From Phycisphaerae bacterium RAS1 (GTDB taxonomy: Bacteria > Planctomycetota > Phycisphaerae > UBA1845 > Fen-1342), in NCBI GenBank assembly GCA_007859745.1, contig SMLU01000002.1, positions 488,942-552,941 of the forward strand: a stretch of 64,000 bases of DNA, written 5' to 3'. This document shows positions 35,339-41,677 of the stretch, one piece after another. Made by a program: the position numbers and the translations under genes. The notes beneath the pieces are model-generated. The model saw only the letters and a list, made by a program, of their open reading frames with translations, had not been told where the DNA came from and searched no databases. The first letter of the stretch is position 1. Each line of letters starts with the position of its first letter.

Positions 35339-35625
35339 GCGTTTCTCCTTGACTGCGGCGAAGCGGAAGCAGGCACTGGCCACATGGCCATCGAACACCC
35401 TGGCCCAGCTTTCGCGTTCCGCAAGACAGATAGACAATTCCCGTGCCAACTTGCGGGCCTGCATCGATTCGCTGCAACTGCTTTAGATTCAAATACTTAT
35501 CGGAGACGTTCGCGGAGCCAGAAGGCCCGGCCGTGTAAGCGGGTGCGTCAAATGCCCCAATAGGAGTGAAAACCCACGCAGCCCCACACAGCTTGGCCGG
35601 CTGGCGACTGCGACCGCGATCGCAA

Positions 35626-35699
35626 CGCGCCCGGAGGGATTCGAACCCCCGACCGTCGGATTAGAAATCCGATGCTCTGTCCACCTGAGCTACGGGCGC
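35626..35699 (-). tRNA. tRNA-Arg (anticodon UCU)
   Basis: 74 nt on the minus strand. The acceptor stem gcgcccg pairs with cgggcgc. The D arm is tagctcaggtggacagagc. The anticodon stem tcgga/tccga encloses the 7-nt loop tttctaa, giving anticodon TCT, which reads AGA/AGG. The T arm ggggg-ttcgaat-ccctc is canonical. The discriminator is G, and the 3' CCA is not encoded. It stands alone, without other tRNAs nearby. Confidence 0.95.
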
Positions 35700-35858
35700 C
35701 ACGCGCGCTTCGCCGCCGTGCGCTTTTCGCCGCGGGCGTCAGTGTCGCCGGCGCGAGTTGGCGGGCTGCGCGAATGCTAAGACAGCCTAGCTAACGCGCC
35801 GCGCATGGTCAAGGAATCTGCGGCTATGACACCGGCCGAAAAAACGGACCAGCACCCG

Positions 35859-35887
35859 TTGACACTTGTGTTTGGTTTCTGTAAGGT
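35859..35887 (+). promoter_or_regulatory. Candidate sigma-70-type promoter of the VOC-protein gene
   Basis: A consensus TTGACA at 35859-35864, a 17-bp spacer that is T-rich for this genome (cttgtgtttggtttctg), and TAAGGT at 35882-35887 as a weak -10. It lies 45 bp before the start codon at 35932. The perfect -35 and exact spacing are suggestive. The -10 matches at only three positions. Confidence 0.45.
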
Positions 35888-35931
35888 AGCGCGTGTAGGC
35901 CGAAGATTACTCCGACAAAGAGGACTCTGCC

Positions 35932-36399
35932 ATGAGCAAGCTGCCGCCAATTCCCCCCGCTTCTCACACAGTCACTCCTTCGCTGGTCGTCAAGGACGCC
36001 GACGCGGCCATCGCCCTCTACAAGAAGGCGTTCGGCGCCGAGGAGATCATGGTCTTGCGCTCGCCCAACGGCGGCGTGATGCACGCCGAAATCAAGATCG
36101 GCGATTCGACCATCATGCTCGGCGGTGAGTGGCCTGACCACGGCATGAAGGCGCCGCTGCCGGGCCACTGCTCGGGCGGACTGCACATCTACGTCGCCGA
36201 CGCCGACAAGGCGTTTCAGCGCGCCGTCGATGCCGGTTGCACGGTCGTGATGCCCCCGGCCGACATGTTCTGGGGAGATCGGTACGCAAAGGTGAAGGAT
36301 CCATCGGGACACCAGTGGGGCATCGCGACGCGAATCGAGGAGGTTTCCCCGGAGGAGTGCGCCCGCCGGGCGGCGGCGTGGAAGCCCCAGTGCAGTTAG
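35932..36399 (+). CDS. VOC (glyoxalase/PhnB-like) family protein
   Basis: A protein of 155 residues from ATG 35932, with AGAGG about 8 bp upstream. It shows the PhnB/YdcE-like arrangement of paired beta-alpha-beta-beta-beta units: VTPSLVVKDADAAIALYKKAFGAEE, then VMHAEIKIGDSTIMLGGEW, GGLHIYVADADKAFQRAVDAGC and KVKDPSGHQWGIATRIEEVS. Metal ligands in the vicinal oxygen chelate fold would include His in VMHAEI, His in GLHIYV and a Glu near the C-terminus. The family covers glyoxalases, resistance proteins and isomerases, so the substrate cannot be fixed. It is a single gene with its own likely promoter. Confidence 0.88.
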   Translation: MSKLPPIPPASHTVTPSLVVKDADAAIALYKKAFGAEEIMVLRSPNGGVMHAEIKIGDSTIMLGGEWPDHGMKAPLPGHCSGGLHIYVADADKAFQRAVDAGCTVVMPPADMFWGDRYAKVKDPSGHQWGIATRIEEVSPEECARRAAAWKPQCS

Positions 36400-36424
36400 C
36401 CGGCCAGAGAGTTTGTGAATCTTC

Positions 36425-36494
36425 GTGGGTGGGACGGGCGTCTCGCCCGTCCCCGCTGTCTCAGGAACGGGCAAGTTGCCCGTTCCACCCACGG
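36425..36494. repeat. Family B palindromic repeat, copy 4
   Basis: A complete unit: gtgggtgggacgggcgtctc on the left, gaacgggcaagttgcccgtt on the right. It lies between the convergent VOC and methyltransferase genes, starting 25 bp after one stop and ending a few bases before the other. Confidence 0.9.
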
Positions 36495-36500
36495 GTGTGA

Positions 36501-37295
36501 TCAGGCGGACTGCGCGACGACCAGCATGCGACCAACCGCGCGCTCGACCGGACGCTCCAGCAGGTACGGATCACGTATCTCGTAAAACGCGCGAACCGCC
36601 AGTCCGCCCGCGGCCATCCACGCGGCCAGCTCGGCGGCGTCGTAGGTCCGCAAGGAAAACGTCTCGCTCCAGGCGTGCGGCGGCCCGTCGGCCTCGCGGC
36701 GTTCGAAGCGCCATGTAATCCGGCAGCAGCGCGTGCTTGCATCCGGCGCGGTTGTGACCGTCCACGAGACGCGCACCTCCACGTCGCTGCGCGAGACCGC
36801 CCACGTGGCCGGCTTGTTCAGCTTCGCGCCTTCGTCGGCCAGGCCGAGCTCGAGATCGGCGACGAACACGCCGCCGGGCGCCAGATGCGCGGCGATGCGC
36901 CGCCACAGACGCAAGACCGCCGCGGCGTCCGTGACGCAGCGGAGCGAATTAGCGCTGGCGTAGATCAGGTCGAATCGCCGGCCGAGCTCGAACGCCGACA
37001 TGTCGAGACAGTGAACCGCGGCGCCGTCGGCATGCGCGGCGGCGTAGTCGACCATCGTCGGGCTGAGATCGAGGCCGGCTCGATCGGCGATGTGTCCGGC
37101 GAGGGCGCGCAGGATACGCCCGCTGCCGCAACCCAGCTCCAGCGCGCTGGCCGGCTCGACGCCCGCCTGGCGCGCCGCGAACAGCAACCGGTGCACCTCC
37201 GGCAGCGGATCCCAGCCGAAACCGACGTCGTAGACTTCCGCCGGGATTTCCGTCGCGTCGCCTTCCGGGACGACATGTCGGGATTCGTCGAGCAT
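36501..37295 (-). CDS. Class I SAM-dependent methyltransferase
   Basis: A protein of 264 residues from ATG 37295. An in-frame ATG 26 codons upstream (37373) would overlap the start of the divergent ABC gene. SAM-binding motifs: SALELGCGSGRILRALAGH (motif I), GLDLSPTMVDYA (motif II acidic loop), RFDLIYASANSLRCV and HLAPGGVFVADLEL. It is a cytoplasmic methyltransferase of unknown substrate, close to the ubiquinone/tRNA-type Methyltransf_25 group. The C-terminal part has beta-strands like RVSWTVTTAPDAS. It is divergent from the ABC transporter with a very short shared upstream region, which suggests shared regulation. Confidence 0.85.
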   Translation of the reverse strand: MLDESRHVVPEGDATEIPAEVYDVGFGWDPLPEVHRLLFAARQAGVEPASALELGCGSGRILRALAGHIADRAGLDLSPTMVDYAAAHADGAAVHCLDMSAFELGRRFDLIYASANSLRCVTDAAAVLRLWRRIAAHLAPGGVFVADLELGLADEGAKLNKPATWAVSRSDVEVRVSWTVTTAPDASTRCCRITWRFERREADGPPHAWSETFSLRTYDAAELAAWMAAGGLAVRAFYEIRDPYLLERPVERAVGRMLVVAQSA

Positions 37296-37372
37296 GGGCG
37301 GGGCGCCTTGTTTGCAGTCCGCAACGTCGCCATCATACGCGCTCCCGTCGAGGGCGCTTCCTGGGAGTTTCA

Positions 37373-38314
37373 TTGAGCGAGTCGCTGCTGAGTCTGAAGA
37401 ATGTCCGTGTGCAGTACGGTCGCTTCCTGGCGGTTGACGACCTGTCGCTGGACCTGCGCGGCGGCGACCTGCTGGGCATGATCGGTCCGAACGGCGCCGG
37501 GAAAACCACTACACTGCGGGCGGCCGCGGGGCTGCAGGCCATCAGCACCGGCAGCATCCACATCATGGGCAACGACGTCTCGCGGCACTCAACGGCCGCC
37601 GGCTATCACCTCGGTTTCACGCCCGACACGCCCGCGGTGTATGAGGCGCTGACGACGCGGCAGTTTTTGGAGTTTGTCGGCGACTGTTACAACCTGCCCA
37701 GACCGCTGCGGCGGGAGCGGATCGACTACTGGCTGGAGCAGCTCTGGCTGATCGACAAGCGCGACGCGAAGATCGGTTCGCTGTCCAAGGGCATGCGGCA
37801 GCGGCTGGGCGTGGCCCGCACGCTGCTGCCTGATCCGCACGTGATCCTGATGGACGAGCCGGCCGCCGGGCTGGACCCCGCCGGCCGCGTGCAGTTTCGA
37901 CAGCTTCTGGCGAGCCTGCGCGACCAGGGCAAGGCGATCATCGTTTCGTCGCACATCCTGGCGGACCTGGCGGAATACTGCACGCACATCGCCATTATGG
38001 AGCACGGCCGATTCCTGCGCTTCGGCACGGTGGCGCAGGTGACCGGCAGCGGCGACACGGCGGCCTGCACCTATCGCATCGTGCTGGTGCAGCGAATCGG
38101 AGACATCGCGACGCGCCTGGCCGGCGTCGACGGCCTGCGCGTCATTCAGGGAGACGGCGACCAGCTCATCGTTGAATACGGCCGCGAGCGGACCGACGCC
38201 GCACGGCTGCTGAGCATGCTGATGGCGGCGGGACTGCCGGTGGCGGAGTTTCGGCCGATGCAGGCGGACCTGGAGCAGGTTTACCTGCGCAGCGGCGTGG
38301 CCCAAGTGGATTGA
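37373..38314 (+). CDS. ABC transporter ATP-binding protein
   Basis: A protein of 313 residues, TTG start at 37373 with GGGAG 5 bp upstream. The nucleotide-binding domain is complete: Walker A GPNGAGKTTT (residue about 40), Q-loop region, signature LSKGMRQRLG, Walker B VILMDEPAAGLDP and the H-loop in IVSSHILADLAEY. The C-terminal 90 residues are the accessory domain seen in CcmA/NatA-type exporters. It pairs with the membrane protein encoded three bases downstream. The substrate is not known; the architecture is of an ABC-2 type exporter or membrane-modifying system. Confidence 0.93.
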   Translation: MSESLLSLKNVRVQYGRFLAVDDLSLDLRGGDLLGMIGPNGAGKTTTLRAAAGLQAISTGSIHIMGNDVSRHSTAAGYHLGFTPDTPAVYEALTTRQFLEFVGDCYNLPRPLRRERIDYWLEQLWLIDKRDAKIGSLSKGMRQRLGVARTLLPDPHVILMDEPAAGLDPAGRVQFRQLLASLRDQGKAIIVSSHILADLAEYCTHIAIMEHGRFLRFGTVAQVTGSGDTAACTYRIVLVQRIGDIATRLAGVDGLRVIQGDGDQLIVEYGRERTDAARLLSMLMAAGLPVAEFRPMQADLEQVYLRSGVAQVD

Positions 38315-38317
38315 CGC

Positions 38318-39835
38318 ATGGCCTTCAACCCGCTCTTCACCGTCAACGCCCGGCTGATCGGCACCTGGCGCAGTTACGCCCTGGTCGGCGGAATATTCTC
38401 GGCGCTCGTGGTCGGGTTTGCGGCGTCGTTCTATTCGCAGGCCGGCCCGGGACAAAGCTACGGTGTTTCGTTCGGCTTCCTGACGGCGATGTCGATCGTG
38501 CAGGGCATCTTCCTGCTGATGGTCGCGACGGGCGCCGTGCGCAAGGCGGTGTTGCGCGACTTCACGACCAACATGATCGAGTCCCATCGCATCGCGCCGA
38601 TGAGCGGCTACAAGATCGTGCTGGGCTATCTGAGCGGTCCGCCGGCGCAGGCGTACATGCTGTACCTGCTCAGCCTGCTGTTTGGCACGGCGTTCGCGGT
38701 GCACTACGCGGCGGGTCTGGGTGTCGGCGCGCAGAATGTGCTGTTCGCCTGGTACGCGATGCAGGCCTCGCTGCTGTCGGTGACGCTGCTGCTGATGTCG
38801 CTGGTGTTGCTGGTCGCGCTGGCATCGTCGGGGAAGACGAACCTGATCGGCATCATGATCCTGTTCGGCGTCTTCGGCGGGACGTTCGCCCTGCCCTACA
38901 TTCCGGGGCTGTCGCTGCTGCTGGGCGTGTACAGCGGCGGTGTGCTGGTCGGGCTGCTGTCTCCGTCCATCGGTCCGACGAGCGACGCATCGACGTTTGC
39001 GATCACCATCCTGTTTCAGGCGGCGTTCTCGGCGACTTTGCTGACAGCGTCAGCCCGCAAGATTCGAGCGCCGGAACGGGCCATGTTCAGCATGCCGCTG
39101 GCTCTGGGGCTGGCGATGCTCTGGGCGATTCTGCTGATCGTCGGTCTGCGCATCGGCACGCAGAATCCCTGGCTGACGACGCCCGAGAACGCCCGTCCGG
39201 TTCAGATTGCGGCGTCGCTGCTGACGCTGCTGGTCATCTCGCAATTCGCGCTGGTCGCCGCCGCGGTGGAGCGTTACCAGATGGACCGCGCGGCGGCGTT
39301 CGGCGCCGTCGCGCCGGCCGGTCGGCGCTTTGGCGCCGCGTTCATGCGTGTCGCGCTGTGCGTCGTGGTGGCGGCGGCCTACCTCGGCATGTCGGACCAG
39401 GCGGGCGCGCCGCGCACGATGCAGCGGCTGATCGAGGCGGCCTACGCGCCGGCGTTCATTCTGTTCGCGTTCTTTCTCTCGTTCGTCGCGGATTCGTGCT
39501 GGATCTATTGCGCGCTGGTTCGCGGCGGCCGCGTGTTCCTCACCGTCGTCGGCCTGGCGGTCGTGCTCAAGGCGCTGCCGCCGGGCGTTGATCTGGCGAT
39601 CGTCATCGCCGAGGCGGTCCTGGGCGGCGGAGAATCCAGCGCGGCGGGCTACCTGACGACGATGTCCCCGGCCGGCAGCGTTGCGATGACGATGTTCTGG
39701 CAATCGCCGGTTGCGGTCGGGCTGATCGTGCAGGTCATGGTCGCCCTGATTGCCGCTCGCTCCATGCGCCGCGCCCGCCGGGGGCTGCGCGTCACGCCAG
39801 TCACCGCGGTCGCCGCACGGCCCGCGGCCGCGTAG
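38318..39835 (+). CDS. ABC transporter permease (ABC-2 type), membrane subunit
   Basis: A protein of 505 residues with about ten or more hydrophobic helices, starting three bases after the stop of the ATPase gene. A cytosolic start (FNPLFTVNARLIGTWRSYAL) leads into the first helix, and RKAVLRDFTTNMIESHRIAPMSGYKIVLGYL matches the amphipathic coupling segment of ABC-2 permeases. It is longer than most single ABC-2 permeases (250-400 residues) and may be an internally doubled permease. It forms one transporter with the ATPase. A family A repeat follows closely. Confidence 0.85.
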   Translation: MAFNPLFTVNARLIGTWRSYALVGGIFSALVVGFAASFYSQAGPGQSYGVSFGFLTAMSIVQGIFLLMVATGAVRKAVLRDFTTNMIESHRIAPMSGYKIVLGYLSGPPAQAYMLYLLSLLFGTAFAVHYAAGLGVGAQNVLFAWYAMQASLLSVTLLLMSLVLLVALASSGKTNLIGIMILFGVFGGTFALPYIPGLSLLLGVYSGGVLVGLLSPSIGPTSDASTFAITILFQAAFSATLLTASARKIRAPERAMFSMPLALGLAMLWAILLIVGLRIGTQNPWLTTPENARPVQIAASLLTLLVISQFALVAAAVERYQMDRAAAFGAVAPAGRRFGAAFMRVALCVVVAAAYLGMSDQAGAPRTMQRLIEAAYAPAFILFAFFLSFVADSCWIYCALVRGGRVFLTVVGLAVVLKALPPGVDLAIVIAEAVLGGGESSAAGYLTTMSPAGSVAMTMFWQSPVAVGLIVQVMVALIAARSMRRARRGLRVTPVTAVAARPAAA

Positions 39836-39860
39836 CGCTCGCCGCGGCGCTGCCCGGCTT

Positions 39861-39926
39861 TATCCGAGCCGCGACCGTGAGGGAGCGGACGCCCAGAAAC
39901 CGCTTGCTTACGCGCGCGGCTCTGAT
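39861..39926. repeat. Family A palindromic repeat, copy 4
   Basis: Left arm ccgagccgcgaccgtgaggg, core agaaaccgcttgcttacg, right arm cgcgcggctctgat (one change from the usual ctcgga). It lies between the convergent permease and unknown-protein genes. Confidence 0.88.
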
Positions 39927-39937
39927 TGGGCATTCCT

Positions 39938-40480
39938 CTATTCTGCGGCGGCGGCGGCGACGATCTTCTCGATCGTGGGCCGGAAGGCCTCGTAGTATCC
40001 CTCGAGCATGCGGCACACCTTGTCGAAGACGGCGGCGTCGCTGAGTGCATTCAGGTTCGCGAGTTCGAAAGCCGTCGCAAAATAGAAAAAGGTCGCCGGC
40101 TGGCCCGAGCCGGACGCGGAATCTTCGCTGATCTCACGATAGTGCTCGACGATCGGGCTGCGCCAGGTCAGCCCCGCCTCTTCGAATCCAAGCTCCACAA
40201 ACTCGCCCATCGTGTCGCCGCTGGCCTCGATGGCGTCCTCGAAGTCGGCGTTCAGCCAGCGGTCGTCGCTGACGATTCCGGCGCGAAGCTGCGGAATGTG
40301 CGGCCGAAGCACGACGTCCACCCACACGTGCGGGGCGGCGGCGAAGCGTGTCGCAAAGGACGACTCATCGCGACGGTCGTCCACGGACACGCTGCTGAAC
40401 CGCGCATCCCCGGCATAGCGCGCCTTCAGCTTGTCGCGAAACCGCGCAATCAACTGGCGATCGAGAGTGCTCAACGGCAT
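39938..40480 (-). CDS. Unknown soluble protein, 180 residues
   Basis: ATG at 40480 with GGAG 6 bp upstream. It is a soluble, acidic protein with no signal and no membrane segment. It contains RFRDKLKARYAGDARFSSVS near the start, VWVDVVLRPHIPQLRAGIVS in the middle, and an Ala-rich C-terminal helix (EKIVAAAAAE). I recognise no family. The composition, codon use and ribosome binding site support a real gene. It is 40 bp upstream of the 3' end of the kinase-like gene in the same direction, so they may form a pair. Confidence 0.7.
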   Translation of the reverse strand: MPLSTLDRQLIARFRDKLKARYAGDARFSSVSVDDRRDESSFATRFAAAPHVWVDVVLRPHIPQLRAGIVSDDRWLNADFEDAIEASGDTMGEFVELGFEEAGLTWRSPIVEHYREISEDSASGSGQPATFFYFATAFELANLNALSDAAVFDKVCRMLEGYYEAFRPTIEKIVAAAAAE

Positions 40481-40520
40481 CTGATGCTCCGGTGTCAGTC
40501 AAATCACGCTTGGCTGCCCG

Positions 40521-41321
40521 CTACTTCGCCCTCGACCCCGCAACCGCGGCGGTCTCCGACTTGTGCAACCACCGCAGGATGCGGCGGCGCAGCCAAGTCA
40601 ATGGGCCGGCGACGGCACGGTGCAGTCGAATCCAGACGCTCAGGCGATTCACGCGCCGCCATTCCTCCGGCGTCATCAGGTCCGGCCGCAGGCGGCGCTT
40701 GTGCTTGAGAAAATGATATCGATCCGCCTGCTGAAAGCGAGCCAGCAGCCACGGCAGCGGCCACAGACGCCGCCAGCCGCGCGGCGGCAGCATCAGCGAA
40801 ATCTGAAAGTCGATGAGATAGGGCTTGCCGTCGTCGCCCATCAGGATGTTCTGGCGCTTGTTGAGATCGACGTAAGCCATGTGCTGCGCGTGGACGGCGC
40901 GCAGCACGGCGTCCAGCTCGTCAAAGAAGGTGTCGCTGACTTTCTCGCTTCGCCCCAGCGGGTGACCCGGAACGTAGGCGTGCAGAAATCCGGTGGCGCC
41001 GACGCGCCCGATGAGCCGCGGCACGCCCGCCAGGTTCTGCAACGCCGCGTAGGCGCGCACTTCGCGCCCGCAGAGCAGTCGCCCGGTCCATCTCATCGGA
41101 ATGAGCCCGAGCCAGGTGACGCGATTGATCTTCAGGACCGCCAGTCCGGCGGGTCCGCGGTAGAGGCCGGTGGCGGCGAAGAAGTCGTGCTTGAAAGTCT
41201 CGACATGCTGGAAAAGCTCGCCATTACAGGCGACGGAGGCCGGCATCGCGCCGCCGGGGAGGGCATAGAGCCAGCCGTGCCGCGGACGCGCCGAGTGCAG
41301 TTGTTCCGCGTCAGGATGCAC
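40521..41321 (-). CDS. Kinase-like protein (LPS-kinase/RIO-like fold) with DFQ motif
   Basis: A protein of 266 residues from GTG 41321. Upstream in-frame starts run into a repeat tract. Protein-kinase-fold motifs: a beta-3 Lys in LAVLKINRVTW, a helix-C Glu in CGREVRAYAAL, the catalytic loop HMAYVDLNKRQNILMG (HRD replaced by YVD, catalytic Asp kept) and the metal-binding motif IDFQISL where most kinases have DFG. Lipopolysaccharide core kinases of the WaaP/KdkA type have similar replacements. A role in phosphorylating a lipid, sugar or small molecule is plausible. Its length is typical for such kinases. A protein substrate cannot be excluded. Confidence 0.75.
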   Translation of the reverse strand: MHPDAEQLHSARPRHGWLYALPGGAMPASVACNGELFQHVETFKHDFFAATGLYRGPAGLAVLKINRVTWLGLIPMRWTGRLLCGREVRAYAALQNLAGVPRLIGRVGATGFLHAYVPGHPLGRSEKVSDTFFDELDAVLRAVHAQHMAYVDLNKRQNILMGDDGKPYLIDFQISLMLPPRGWRRLWPLPWLLARFQQADRYHFLKHKRRLRPDLMTPEEWRRVNRLSVWIRLHRAVAGPLTWLRRRILRWLHKSETAAVAGSRAK

Positions 41322-41350
41322 GGCGTGGAGTATAGCGGGCGCGGGAGGCC

Positions 41351-41390
41351 GAACGTCGAATGGCGAATGTCGAATGCTGAATGATGAATG
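41351..41390. repeat. gaatg-unit degenerate tandem repeat
   Basis: gaacgtcgaatggcgaatgt and cgaatgctgaatgatgaatg form about five 7-8 bp units. The tract lies just upstream of the kinase-like gene on its strand, in its leader. Confidence 0.65.
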
Positions 41391-41457
41391 CGCGACCGCA
41401 GGCATCGCGGAGCACGCGCGGTGTGTAACGCAATACATCTGAAAGTCAAGGGATTAT

Positions 41458-41510
41458 AAAAAAAAGGCGTGCGGCACCCCGTGGGTATTGGCGCGGTCTG
41501 AGGGTGCCGC
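41458..41510 (-). terminator. Rho-independent terminator for the minus-strand TMTC-like gene
   Basis: A perfect 9-bp stem gcggcaccc (41471-41479) / gggtgccgc (41502-41510). On the minus strand it is followed by acgcc and then eight T (41465-41458). It lies about 170 bp past the TMTC-like stop, with an AT-rich stretch between. Confidence 0.82.
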
Positions 41511-41677
41511 AGCGAGTGGAAGCAAGTTTTTTTGTGACAGGCAGTTACGACAAGCGCTTCAAACTTCGCGAGCCGTCACTTCTATCACTGTTTACAGTAT
41601 ATCAGTAGCGCAAAACGTTTCAACAACATTCGGCGAGAAATTCTCGCAATTTCACAATTTACGTCGTCTTCACATCG
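41511..41677. other. AT-rich island without a gene
   Basis: This 167-bp stretch is strikingly AT-richer than the flanks. It contains palindromes at 41633-41647 (gcgagaa a ttctcgc) and about 41586 (actg ttta cagt), and TATA-like patches. No reading frame in it is convincing. It lies between the TMTC-like stop and its terminator, so it would be transcribed as a 3' untranslated region or could contain a small RNA or promoter. Confidence 0.5.

Noticed and set aside
38311-39591. Alternative plus-strand frame inside the ABC permease gene
   Set aside because: It lacks membrane segments and is rich in Gly/Arg. The other frame encodes a clear multi-helix permease coupled to the ATPase gene.
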